From UBA927 sp964367095 (GTDB lineage: Bacteria; Patescibacteriota; Microgenomatia; UBA10105; UBA927), in contig CAYIXE010000001.1 in NCBI GenBank assembly GCA_964367095.1, positions 20,511 through 84,510 on the forward strand: a DNA stretch of 64,000 nucleotides, written 5' to 3'. The position numbers and the translations under genes were made by a program. Below, piece by piece: positions 9,145-18,453 of this stretch (within the stretch, counting starts at the first letter, position 1; the number at the start of each line of letters is the position of its first letter). Below the pieces are notes generated by a model that did not search any database, had not been told where the DNA came from, and saw only the letters and a program-made list of their open reading frames with translations.

Positions 9145-10784
9145 AACGTAAATGCAATAATTGCTTCTTTCCCGTCAAGATTCTTAAATATATTTACCAC
9201 GCGTTTTTGCGTAGGCGCATCTTTACTATCAGCAATATACAGCGTATCAGCTTTGAGCACTTCTGTAGACCAGTTTATTGAGCGAAATTCCACATTCCCA
9301 AATCTATGCGGCTTGTCATATCCGCCTGACACACTGCCGCCGAGTGTTTGATAGAGGTTAGGATCAAACGATGAATAAAAAAGGTAAAACATATACGACT
9401 GGTACAAATTGCCGTTATTTGAAAAGACGATTTGTTTATATTCATTTTTCGTTCCCTGTACAAAAGCCATCGTATCTTCCATGGCATACTGAAACGAATC
9501 TGATTGTGTACGAGGAAACGTTATAAAATACCCTTTTCCAAACTGCATGAGGCTTAATAAAATAATTCCTCCTACGATAATCCATCGCGTCCACGTAAAT
9601 TTTCTTGCGACATACCATAATTCCAACACGCCGACCCCGCTTAATAACGCCAATGGAGGAAGCCATGTAAAGCTGCGCATTGCGTGTGGCGCTTGGGTTG
9701 TAATCGCGGCGGGCAATGGGCCTGAAAGTCCCCACACCAATAAAAAAAGCAGTACACGAAAATCTATATTACTAAAAACAATAAGATAAATAAGCCCCAC
9801 AAGTATACTTACCAATTCCCATGAATACAAAAGGCCCATATTCGGTACTTTGTGTGCTTCCCGTTCGCTTCCCATAAATAACCATGATGGGACAAAGTGA
9901 GAAAAGTAATTACTGGCAAAAACTCGTGCCATAACTACTTTACGATTATGTATTATCTTTCCTATAACGTCGTTAGAACTTTTTGCAATTTGTAAGGCTT
10001 GAAACGCTTGTGTATACACTGGGGCATCGACAGAGAATGCACTCGTACCTTTAAGCCTGCTCAATCCCTCACCGGTAACCGTTACATACACAGCAGGAAG
10101 TACAATAAGAAGAAATACACCTGCTGATATACACACCACTTTTATATGTTTTACGCATTCTTTCCAATACATTGCGCCAAATGCTATAAGAAGAATTGGA
10201 GTGATGAGTTTTTGGCTTTGATACCCATGAAGTGAGACGCCAAACAATATTGATGCCCACAAAAGATACCATTGTTTTTTTTCTATAATAAACACACACA
10301 GTGCGTACACTCCCGCAAGCGTTAACGTAAATCCTAAATTCGCTTCATGTCCTAAACGGGAAATGTAAATATGCCACGGCGATATTGCCATAAGAAACGA
10401 TACTGCCTCACCTAAATATCGTAATCGGCTGTTATACCGCGAAAAAAGCTTACCGAGACAAAACATCAGATACACAGCAAAAAGCGACAAAATTATAGAT
10501 GGAAATCGAACAGCTAAAGATGAAAGACCCATAAATTTTACAAACGGGATGACAATGTATACGTACATCGAAGGACGCCAATCATCATACGCGCGAAGAA
10601 GAAGCGGCAATCTATACCCGTATTCATCTTTGCCCGTCGTAAGTATGGAATATGCGTTATAGCCGATGGAAACTTCGTCAAGAGAAGGTGAAGGCGGCAC
10701 AATAGCCAATGCATATAGCCGCAAAAATGCTGAAAGAAGTAAAATGAACGTGAAACCTAAATATGTACGATTAAACATAGACAT
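9141..10784 (-). CDS. ArnT/PMT-like GT-C glycosyltransferase
   Basis: A 547-residue GT-C membrane transferase. The catalytic-type acidic motif SLDEVSIGYNAYSI (residues 34-47) lies in the first extracytoplasmic loop, followed by GKDEYG and a YDDWRPSMYVY segment. A SPWHIYISRLGHEANLGF stretch follows, and about a dozen hydrophobic helices. The C-terminal 150 residues are a soluble domain (SNNGNLYQSYMFYLFY). Family members use polyprenyl-phosphate-sugar donors outside the membrane. First in a tandem of three close paralogues (9141-14079), suggesting local duplication and divergence in acceptor or sugar choice. Confidence 0.82.
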   Translation of the reverse strand: MSMFNRTYLGFTFILLLSAFLRLYALAIVPPSPSLDEVSIGYNAYSILTTGKDEYGYRLPLLLRAYDDWRPSMYVYIVIPFVKFMGLSSLAVRFPSIILSLFAVYLMFCLGKLFSRYNSRLRYLGEAVSFLMAISPWHIYISRLGHEANLGFTLTLAGVYALCVFIIEKKQWYLLWASILFGVSLHGYQSQKLITPILLIAFGAMYWKECVKHIKVVCISAGVFLLIVLPAVYVTVTGEGLSRLKGTSAFSVDAPVYTQAFQALQIAKSSNDVIGKIIHNRKVVMARVFASNYFSHFVPSWLFMGSEREAHKVPNMGLLYSWELVSILVGLIYLIVFSNIDFRVLLFLLVWGLSGPLPAAITTQAPHAMRSFTWLPPLALLSGVGVLELWYVARKFTWTRWIIVGGIILLSLMQFGKGYFITFPRTQSDSFQYAMEDTMAFVQGTKNEYKQIVFSNNGNLYQSYMFYLFYSSFDPNLYQTLGGSVSGGYDKPHRFGNVEFRSINWSTEVLKADTLYIADSKDAPTQKRVVNIFKNLDGKEAIIAFTL

Positions 10785-10789
10785 GCCTT

Positions 10790-12451
10790 TTACTCTGCAA
10801 TTCGTATCGCCTCAAATCCATTAAGAAATGAAATTCTGTATATGGGATCTGTACTAATTTCCCGCGGTGTTCCTACATACAAAATTGAACCGTCGTGCAA
10901 TTCATTAGGCCAGTTAATAGGCCGAAATTCATACACATCAAATTTATTTCTCACCTCAGCAAATCCACCCGACGCTGTACCGCCTCCAGCTAGATATAAT
11001 CTGGGATCATATTTCATAAAAAATAAATAGAACATGTGCGGTTGTTCTAATTTCGTAGACACAACTATCTTCTTATACTTTGATTTATGCGCCTCTGTAT
11101 ACTCGACTGCTTGTTTGTATCCATATTGCCAAAATTGTGAATACTCAATATTCATGTGCGAATAGTACATATGAAAGTAATAGCCGATGTTACATATTGC
11201 AGCAACAAAACTAGAAACGATAATGACGAACACAACGAGTCTCATTTGTTTTGTGACATGCTTAATCGTTTCTTTTCCATACATATACGCGCTGTATAAA
11301 CCAAAGGCAGTAAAAACCTGAAGTAGCGGCAATGTGACAAGAGTTCTTATCGCGTGAGGAGTTTCAGACGTGGGAGATGCAGCGATGGGGGCTAAAAGAA
11401 GCCAGCCAAAAAGCAAATTTCGTATAACCCCTCCGCGCTTTATCACCACTACCATGCCCCACAATAAAAATGGCAGCTCCCAAAGGTACAAAAGTCCCGT
11501 ATCAGGCGCATGATGTCTATCGTTGTCCCCGCTTAAAAACAACCATTTGAGAGAAAAGTGCGACAAATATCCTTCTGCAATTGTTTTTATATAGACGATT
11601 CTTCTGTTCTCCCAAATTAATCCCATCAGATTTCCGTTTTGTAGATCATCCTCTAACTTTGATACGCTTTTAGCGAGTAACCCCGTCTGATCAGAGAGAC
11701 TGCTAGTGCCTTTGAGCCGCGTAAGTCCGTCTTTTCCAAAAACGACGGGTAATAATGGACCGACGATAATAATTCCTATAAATATCGATACCAATACATA
11801 TTTCCACTTTGAAAGAAATTTCTTAAAAAACACTATGAATGCCAAAAGTATAAGAAGTGGTATAAATACGCGCTGACTATGATACGCGTAAAATCCTAAG
11901 CCCAAAATAAGCGCCGATACCGGCATATATTTTCCGTTTGTCAAAGACTTCAGAAGAAAATAAAGACCCCAAATATTCAGCGTTACCCCAATATTAGCTT
12001 CAAATGCAATGCGCGAAAATTGCAAATGCCACGGGGAAATTGCCAACAAAAACATAACCATAAACGGCAAAACGGCAGTAATATCTGTGTATTTTCTTTT
12101 TTGTGTCTCAATAAGACTTAAAAGTGCGACCGTAAGAAAATATGCGCCTATAACACCCAACACGCCATTTATAGCTGCCGGTAGACGAACACTATACGTA
12201 GACAATCCCAAATACTTCACCGTTGGGATCGCAAGATATGCATAAAGCGGCGGTTTATAATCATCAAATGATCGAAGTGCCAGGGGCCACCGCGTCCCGT
12301 ACTCATCTTTGCCAGTTTTAAGCAACGAATATGCGTTGTATCCTAACGCCGCTTCATCCCAATCAGGGCTTGGCGGCACGACGCCTAACTGCCAAAACCG
12401 TAGTATTGCGGCAAGTATGACAATTGATATAAGTATTAATGTTTTTTTCAT
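10790..12451 (-). CDS. ArnT/PMT-like GT-C glycosyltransferase
   Basis: A 553-residue paralogue of its neighbours. The acidic motif is SPDWDEAALGYNAYSLL (about residues 28-44), followed by GKDEYGTRWPL and SFDDYKPPLYAY. SPWHLQFSRIAFEANIGV, the conserved post-helix segment, and GLLYLWELPF are also present. The C-terminal soluble region includes EQPHMFYLFFMKYDPRLY. It probably transfers a sugar from a polyprenyl carrier to an exported glycan or protein. Only five bases separate its start from the next gene, and two bases separate it from the previous one, so the three are one transcript. Confidence 0.82.
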   Translation of the reverse strand: MKKTLILISIVILAAILRFWQLGVVPPSPDWDEAALGYNAYSLLKTGKDEYGTRWPLALRSFDDYKPPLYAYLAIPTVKYLGLSTYSVRLPAAINGVLGVIGAYFLTVALLSLIETQKRKYTDITAVLPFMVMFLLAISPWHLQFSRIAFEANIGVTLNIWGLYFLLKSLTNGKYMPVSALILGLGFYAYHSQRVFIPLLILLAFIVFFKKFLSKWKYVLVSIFIGIIIVGPLLPVVFGKDGLTRLKGTSSLSDQTGLLAKSVSKLEDDLQNGNLMGLIWENRRIVYIKTIAEGYLSHFSLKWLFLSGDNDRHHAPDTGLLYLWELPFLLWGMVVVIKRGGVIRNLLFGWLLLAPIAASPTSETPHAIRTLVTLPLLQVFTAFGLYSAYMYGKETIKHVTKQMRLVVFVIIVSSFVAAICNIGYYFHMYYSHMNIEYSQFWQYGYKQAVEYTEAHKSKYKKIVVSTKLEQPHMFYLFFMKYDPRLYLAGGGTASGGFAEVRNKFDVYEFRPINWPNELHDGSILYVGTPREISTDPIYRISFLNGFEAIRIAE

Positions 12452-12453
12452 GG

Positions 12454-14079
12454 TTACAACTCAAATATCACAAGCCCGATAAAGCCATTTAATAGCGGAA
12501 TGTTTTTTAAAACCTTTGCGTTCTGCGGGACTTCGTTTACCGGAAGTATATAGAGCACGCGACCCTCATACTTCTCATTGACGTGTCGCACAAATCGATA
12601 TTTGCCAAACCGATAAACATTATAAAATCCCTCTTTATCAAACGAGGCATTTTTGGTCGTTTGAAAAAATGAAAGATCATACTTTCCATAAAACAAAGTA
12701 TAAATATATGGTCTCCCGATACTCTCAGTTAGAACAATAACGTCGTAATCATCCTTCACACTCTCGGCATATTGAATTGCCTCACGGTATCCATACTGCC
12801 ATTCGCCAGAATATTCTTTTTTATAATGTGTCGTATACGTATGCCAAAAATAACCAAAGTTTCCAAGCACTAAAAGAACCATGACAATACCAACCAATAA
12901 CCGCAGTTTTTTGCCAACAAACACACCCAAAAACTGTACGCATCCATATGCCGTGACGATGATCCATACCGGTAAACCGTTTTCCACCCGAAGCGCATGA
13001 GGCGTCTCACGAGCAACCGCTGCGGGCGCTATGGAGGCTAAAAGCCAAAATAGAAGCAATCCCGCTATTTTCGTCTGTCGCGAAAATAGTGTTAACCATC
13101 CGATAAAAACAAACGGAGCTGTGACAAGGAGTAACTGTCCTATATCCTGGGTAGAAAATTTCGGATTCCCGTCGCCCTTTATAAAAAGAAACCGCGGCTC
13201 GAGATTATCAAAAAAATGCAGCAAATATTCCCTTCCGTATCCAATTCTACGATTATGAACAATTTTGGACCACCAGGCGTTGCTGTCTGCCAAGCTTCTG
13301 ACATTTGAAATTAATACCGTTTCAAGATTTGTAAATATACTCACCTCCTGGAACCGAAGTCTGGCTTCTTTCGAAACAAGGTGAGGCATAAGCGGCAGTA
13401 AAGCAATTACAGCGATAATCAATCCTTTATAAAAAGAAGTTTTCGCTTTCGAAATTGCATTCCACGAAAAAACCAACACTCCAAAAGCGATAAGAGGTCC
13501 TGCATATCGTGCTGAATTAAACGTATACATGCCTAAGACAAATGGTAAAAATGCGAAGGGCAATACGCTTGAATTCTTTCGTGAAACTAATAGAAGATAC
13601 ACGCCAAGTGAAATAAAAAATGTAGCAATATTTGCTTCAAATCCAGCTCGAGAGAGCATAATGTGCCACGGAGAGATAGCCAAAAATAAGGCGCTTGTCA
13701 GCGCAAGTCTTTGATTGGAAAACAACTCCTTCACAAGAAAATAGATAAGTAACACCGTCAGTATTCCAAAAATAGCCGATGGCAACCGAACTGCCAAATC
13801 AGATAAACCAAAAATTGCGATAAAAGGTATAGTAAGATAAATAGGAAGTGATGGTTTGTAATCACCAAATGCGGCAAAGGCACCCAAGGGAAACCGTACA
13901 CCATGCTCATCAGTGCCACTTGTTAAAATAGTATACGCGTTGTAGCCTATAGATACTTCATCCCACGAAAGCGCTGGCGGATTAGAGGTAAGATTTGTAA
14001 GTCTAAACCATACTGCAAAAACAACAATAATTCCCAATAGAATAGAGCTAACTTTCATATTTTTCCAAAATTTTTTCAT
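12454..14079 (-). CDS. ArnT/PMT-like GT-C glycosyltransferase
   Basis: 541 residues from the ATG at 14079; a second ATG at 14058 would shorten it by seven residues and reduce the overlap with the previous gene from 32 to 11 bases. The first-loop motif is LSWDEVSIGYNAYTIL (about 37-52), followed by GTDEHGVRFPL and AFGDYKPSLPIYL. SPWHIMLSRAGFEANIAT follows. The C-terminal soluble section contains SIGRPYIYTLFYGKYDL. Same family as the two genes after it. Substrate unknown. Confidence 0.82.
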   Translation of the reverse strand: MKKFWKNMKVSSILLGIIVVFAVWFRLTNLTSNPPALSWDEVSIGYNAYTILTSGTDEHGVRFPLGAFAAFGDYKPSLPIYLTIPFIAIFGLSDLAVRLPSAIFGILTVLLIYFLVKELFSNQRLALTSALFLAISPWHIMLSRAGFEANIATFFISLGVYLLLVSRKNSSVLPFAFLPFVLGMYTFNSARYAGPLIAFGVLVFSWNAISKAKTSFYKGLIIAVIALLPLMPHLVSKEARLRFQEVSIFTNLETVLISNVRSLADSNAWWSKIVHNRRIGYGREYLLHFFDNLEPRFLFIKGDGNPKFSTQDIGQLLLVTAPFVFIGWLTLFSRQTKIAGLLLFWLLASIAPAAVARETPHALRVENGLPVWIIVTAYGCVQFLGVFVGKKLRLLVGIVMVLLVLGNFGYFWHTYTTHYKKEYSGEWQYGYREAIQYAESVKDDYDVIVLTESIGRPYIYTLFYGKYDLSFFQTTKNASFDKEGFYNVYRFGKYRFVRHVNEKYEGRVLYILPVNEVPQNAKVLKNIPLLNGFIGLVIFEL

Positions 14080-15322
14080 TCATAAATAATATTCCTGCTG
14101 TCAAAAAAATAAGTGATATATATCCTATATGACTATTATTAAAATATCGACTCATATACCAAAACAATGTAAGAAATGTTCCGTAGGTGAATAACACAGT
14201 AGATAACAAAGGTCTTTTTATAATCCACCGAAGAAGAATTACCATAAGAGGCAATCCAAATAGAAGTTGATACAGATAAAAAAGATAGAACTCATGTATA
14301 TTTTTAATAACTCCGGCGCTTAAAAGCACCATGCTTAATCCGTATCCTGATATAGGATAGCTTGCCGCAGTACCTCCGGTAAGATACAAGAATACGCTAT
14401 CGATATACGCCTTTGAATCCCACAAAAGAAATGGAAGCGTTAGGCCCAAACAAACAAGGAAGGTAATGATTACTGACCACCACATGCGACTTTTGCGTTT
14501 GACCTCTGTGACAAAAAGATACATAAAATAAAACGGCACAGCTATCCAAATCGTTTGCTTGCTCATGACGGCCAAACCAAAAATAAATCCAGCAATCAAA
14601 GGCTTTTTTAGTGATAACAGATAGAGAGAAAGGATCAACCAGAAAAATGCAAACACATCGCTTCTTCCCTCAATAAAATAATCAAATACTGACGGTGAAA
14701 GAGAAACGAGTACTACTGCCAATCGCCGTAAATTCTGGTCCTTTATCCACTTCCAAAGTATAAACAAAATTCCTGCCATACTAAATAAAAGTGCCATGCG
14801 GGCATCAAAAAATCCAAACACTTTCACTCCTACTACATAAAATCCAAAGGGAAACAAAAGATACCAAGGAGGCATCACAAAGTGATAGAGCGCAGGATTG
14901 ACGGCGTCAGGATTATCAGGCTCATCGTAATTAAATGATTCAACTGGTGTGCCAAAATACGTCTCTTTGTACGGATTTTTTCCGTTTATCAAATACCGCA
15001 TGGCAGCTTCTTGTTGCAAGATAATATCATGTACTCCCCACACAGGCGCTACGCTTTTGCGATCAACCATGGAAGTTATCAAAGTTAAGAACACAACGAC
15101 AAAAATCACAAACCATGTCAAAATATCACGCCATCGTTCGACTAAAAGACTTACTTTTGTAAGAATCATTGATCGGTACGCGAGTAAAACATTGAGGACC
15201 AACGAAAGAAACACTAATCCAAACAACCAATATGGTGTTCCCTCAATCGGAAGGATACGATACTTCATGACCACGGGAATGGAAAGCAGGAAAAGAAGCA
15301 CGCTGTCAATAATTGGCGACAT
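14048..15322 (-). CDS. GT87/DUF2029-like membrane glycosyltransferase
   Basis: About 424 residues from ATG 15322; the frame is open to 15361 but that start would lie inside the upstream gene. Many hydrophobic helices. The first loop has a VHDIILQQEAAMRYL stretch followed by GKNPYKETYF, the pattern of GT87/DUF2029 transferases. A later EGRSDVFAFFW motif and AVMSKQTIW occur where this group has conserved acidic and lysine residues. GT87 enzymes transfer mannose or arabinose from polyprenyl-phosphate donors. The start is seven bases after the stop of the GDQGR-type gene. Confidence 0.7.
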   Translation of the reverse strand: MSPIIDSVLLFLLSIPVVMKYRILPIEGTPYWLFGLVFLSLVLNVLLAYRSMILTKVSLLVERWRDILTWFVIFVVVFLTLITSMVDRKSVAPVWGVHDIILQQEAAMRYLINGKNPYKETYFGTPVESFNYDEPDNPDAVNPALYHFVMPPWYLLFPFGFYVVGVKVFGFFDARMALLFSMAGILFILWKWIKDQNLRRLAVVLVSLSPSVFDYFIEGRSDVFAFFWLILSLYLLSLKKPLIAGFIFGLAVMSKQTIWIAVPFYFMYLFVTEVKRKSRMWWSVIITFLVCLGLTLPFLLWDSKAYIDSVFLYLTGGTAASYPISGYGLSMVLLSAGVIKNIHEFYLFYLYQLLFGLPLMVILLRWIIKRPLLSTVLFTYGTFLTLFWYMSRYFNNSHIGYISLIFLTAGILFMNEKILEKYES

Positions 15323-15329
15323 AATAGGT

Positions 15330-16823
15330 CTATTGTACCCCAAACAACACGATAACATCATCAGTTTTTACTATGCGCGTCATATACTGGTCCAAATCAA
15401 CTATAGGATATGTGCCTTTGCAATGATCTTCATAACAAAGTGTTTGTATCTTGCCTCCATGATCAACAAAGGGACAGACTCGATTCTCGCATACAAGCAC
15501 AATTTGATTATCATTGCCTGTTATTTTCCCGGCAGTCGTTCCGCGTAAAGAGAAGCCTGCACGATAGTGAAGATCCGAAAACGACGGCGAGGAAACCAAC
15601 CCAAAGCTAAACACGTTACTTCCCAATTCTTTTTTCACTATATCAATAACTTTCTCCACTTTTAAAATATCATTGCGAACAGGCGTTCTAGAAACCAATA
15701 AAACACTTTGATAAAAAGCGAGGGCAAGAAAAATCCCAAGTATGATAAAGACAATCGGTTTGATCCTTCGTATACGTACTACTTCCTCAATCCAAGTCCC
15801 AAACACTACATACGCCGCCGGAATGAGAAAATACAGGTAATGATCATACACAACCCCCCTATACAAAGACATCGCTCCCACTCCCCCAACTATCCAAATA
15901 AGCAGAAGAAAAGAAAGATCGTTCTTTGAGACTATAAACCACAGCATCGTAAAGAAAATAATAATCCCGGCACCTAAAGGAAGCCCAAGTGAGAAAGGGA
16001 GCGTCTTTCCTGTAACCCGGCCTGCATAGTCAATGAAGTTGGCAAGTATTTGCCTTTTTCTGATTGGTGCAAGAGTGGGATATATAAATTGTGAAATAAC
16101 ACTTCCGATATTCTCAAAACCATGAGTGAATTCATACACAAGAAATGGAGACAGAACAAAAAGAAATATAATGATCCACGCGGCGGCAAGCTTTACCCAT
16201 ACTTCCCGACTTTCCTTGTCCTTGTAAAACAAAATAATAAATACTAATCCGGAGAGAGGAATAAATAATAAATTTGGATAATGAAGCTGTACGAGTATTC
16301 CTGTAGACAGACCCATGAGAAGACTCCCGAGAAATTTTCTTTCTGTACGAAGGATCAAAGCTGCGGCATACACAAAAAGCATGACAAAAGAAGGAACGAT
16401 ATTTGGCTCCCAAAGAAATCGATCTTTAGCCACACCAAACGGGCTTAGTGCCCACAAGGCAGTAAGAAATACGGCAACTGGTGGAGTAAATAATAGACGA
16501 AACGCCAACGCACTAAATAGTATTCCTAAACATCCGTAAAAAATTACGGCATATGCTCCCCAAACAAGTTGAAATCCTGACATAATAAGAAATGGAGCGA
16601 TCAAAAAATAATATGCTGGGCCTAAATGTTGACCGCTAAGAACTGTAGGTCCTAAAAGCGGCACTGTTTTTGATTCCCACGCGGTCAATACATGAAGAAA
16701 TGTTCTTCCTTGATCTCCTAAAAACTCTGTGCCTGCTGTAAGATTCCATAATCGCAGTGCCATAACGATGATAAAAAGTATTATAATAAAGATAGTTTGT
16801 CCGCTCATCTGTCTTATGCGCAT
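15330..16823 (-). CDS. GT39-like membrane glycosyltransferase with GDQGR motif
   Basis: A 497-residue polytopic protein. After helix 1 comes LGDQGRTFLHVLTAWE (about 35-50), then LLGPTVLSGQHLGPAYYFL, a pattern shared with the protein at 42866-44440. SRSSWNPNV-type residues appear here as RFLWEPNIVPSF. The short C-terminal soluble part holds several cysteines (CENRVCPF, CYEDHC) that could form disulfides outside the cell. Start 16823 is supported by a promoter (16830-16858) that predicts a leaderless mRNA. Its start codon overlaps that of the divergent gene. Confidence 0.75.
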   Translation of the reverse strand: MRIRQMSGQTIFIIILFIIVMALRLWNLTAGTEFLGDQGRTFLHVLTAWESKTVPLLGPTVLSGQHLGPAYYFLIAPFLIMSGFQLVWGAYAVIFYGCLGILFSALAFRLLFTPPVAVFLTALWALSPFGVAKDRFLWEPNIVPSFVMLFVYAAALILRTERKFLGSLLMGLSTGILVQLHYPNLLFIPLSGLVFIILFYKDKESREVWVKLAAAWIIIFLFVLSPFLVYEFTHGFENIGSVISQFIYPTLAPIRKRQILANFIDYAGRVTGKTLPFSLGLPLGAGIIIFFTMLWFIVSKNDLSFLLLIWIVGGVGAMSLYRGVVYDHYLYFLIPAAYVVFGTWIEEVVRIRRIKPIVFIILGIFLALAFYQSVLLVSRTPVRNDILKVEKVIDIVKKELGSNVFSFGLVSSPSFSDLHYRAGFSLRGTTAGKITGNDNQIVLVCENRVCPFVDHGGKIQTLCYEDHCKGTYPIVDLDQYMTRIVKTDDVIVLFGVQ

Positions 16824-18453
16824 GCACTCATTTAAGCACTATTTGGCTATACTGACAATCTCGACTCTTCCGTTTATATCCATGTTTCTCACATCCTCCA
16901 TGCCGCACACGCATGACGGACCGGTACACCTTGCCAGACTCGCTTCCTATTATAAGGAGCTTTCTTACGGTCAAATTCCACCGCGTTGGGCAAGCGAATT
17001 AAATTTTGGAGTGGGTATGCCTCTTTTTAATTTCATATATCATCTTCCGTATCTTGTCGCCTCCATTCCCCTCTTTTTTTCATTTGGCCTTGTCGCATCG
17101 TTTAAGATATCGCTTCTTATAAGTTTTCTCCTCTCAGGAATTGGTATGTTTCTTTTCAGTCGTAAACTCTTTGGCGACATACCACGCGCATACTTGGTGA
17201 CTATTCTTTATCAATTTGCGCCATTTCATCTCGTCGAACTGGTCGTTCGTGGAAGTGTGGGTGAAGCATATACCTACTCGTTTCTACCATTCGTGCTTTA
17301 TGGAATATTGTTAGTATCAGAAAATCCAAAACCACTCTATCTGCTAAACACAAGTATCGCTGTTTCGTTCTTAGTGCTTTCCCATAATGCAATTAGTTTA
17401 GTAAGTTTCTCTGTCGCATTTCTTTTTGCTCTCTACTTTACACCGAAAACAAAAAATCGTCTCATCACACTTTTGCCGCTTATCATCGGACTGGGATTAA
17501 CAACTTTCTACTGGTTACCAGCAGTTTTGGAGCGAAAATATACGTACGGCGATTTGTTTATGAAAGATATGTATCTATCACACTTTGCACCAATTCAGAA
17601 TTTTTTTATTCCTAATTTCACCAATTCCGCTAGGCTTCAAACCGGAGGCATTACCGTATATCTTGGACTCATTCAAAGCATCCTTCTCATTTCTTCTTTC
17701 TATCTTTTATTGGTCAAAAAAATCAAAAGTTCCAGTCTTTTATCAATAACATTTTTTAGTCTCATTCTTATCATGATGAGCTTTTTTTTCATGCAGCCGA
17801 TTTCCTCTCCTATTTGGGAACGGGTAAAAACCTTACGCATGTTTCAGTTTCCGTGGAGACTTCTCTCCATTGTAGGATTAGGTACAGCACTTCTTGGCGC
17901 CATAATAGTTTTCAAAAATAAAAAGCTCAACTTGATAATTGTTTCTTTCTTTTCCGTCGTTTCAGTCATTTCAACAATTGTATTTTGGAATCCGCCATTA
18001 GGCTACGACAAAATAATAGAAACTGATTATTGGAACTATCCTTTAAACACAACGTATTTTGGTGAGACCGATCTTATATGGTCTGACGGACCGGCGTCAT
18101 CATACCCGATTGCCCCATTTGAAATCATCGAGGGTGAGGGTGAGATCACCAATCCATACAAAAAAAGCATCAAACACTCATTTACCATAAACGCACAGAC
18201 GCCGGTACGTATGATAGACAACACGCAATACTTCCCGGGTTGGCGTGTCTTTGTAGATTCTGTAAAAACACCTATTGAATTTCAAGACCAAAACCATAGA
18301 GGCAGGATCACATTTAACGTCCCTGAAGGATTACACAAAGTCGAGGTTATTTTTGGCAATTCTCCAATAAGAACGATTGGCAATACGGCAAGCATCCTTA
18401 CTCTCCTCTCGTCGACAATTGTATATATAATTTTTCAACGTAAACGATTATGA
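16822..18453 (+). CDS. PTPS-related polytopic membrane protein (GT-C-like)
   Basis: About 543 residues from ATG 16822 (MHSFKHYLAIL), which begins just before the first membrane helix. The frame is open from 16729 but that lies inside the divergent gene. THDGPVHLARL (about 30-40) and PPRWASELNFGVGMPL are the family motifs. The C-terminal soluble domain carries YFPGWRVFVDSVKTP and GLHKVEVIFGN before a last helix. First gene of the four-gene plus-strand island; the next gene overlaps by ATGA. No convincing ribosome binding site precedes the start; a TATAAT occurs at 16782-16787. Confidence 0.74.
   Translation: MHSFKHYLAILTISTLPFISMFLTSSMPHTHDGPVHLARLASYYKELSYGQIPPRWASELNFGVGMPLFNFIYHLPYLVASIPLFFSFGLVASFKISLLISFLLSGIGMFLFSRKLFGDIPRAYLVTILYQFAPFHLVELVVRGSVGEAYTYSFLPFVLYGILLVSENPKPLYLLNTSIAVSFLVLSHNAISLVSFSVAFLFALYFTPKTKNRLITLLPLIIGLGLTTFYWLPAVLERKYTYGDLFMKDMYLSHFAPIQNFFIPNFTNSARLQTGGITVYLGLIQSILLISSFYLLLVKKIKSSSLLSITFFSLILIMMSFFFMQPISSPIWERVKTLRMFQFPWRLLSIVGLGTALLGAIIVFKNKKLNLIIVSFFSVVSVISTIVFWNPPLGYDKIIETDYWNYPLNTTYFGETDLIWSDGPASSYPIAPFEIIEGEGEITNPYKKSIKHSFTINAQTPVRMIDNTQYFPGWRVFVDSVKTPIEFQDQNHRGRITFNVPEGLHKVEVIFGNSPIRTIGNTASILTLLSSTIVYIIFQRKRL
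16830..16858 (-). promoter_or_regulatory. Promoter for the GDQGR-type gene, inside the divergent coding sequence
   Basis: On the minus strand: TTGTCA (16858-16853), a 17-base spacer, TTAAAT (16835-16830), six bases, then ATG at 16823. The expected +1 is at the start codon. The whole promoter lies within the first 13 codons of the plus-strand gene that starts at 16822. Confidence 0.55.

Noticed and set aside
14949..15548. A 199-codon plus-strand frame
   Set aside because: Antisense to two membrane transferase genes with clear helices; no recognisable domain and no promoter.
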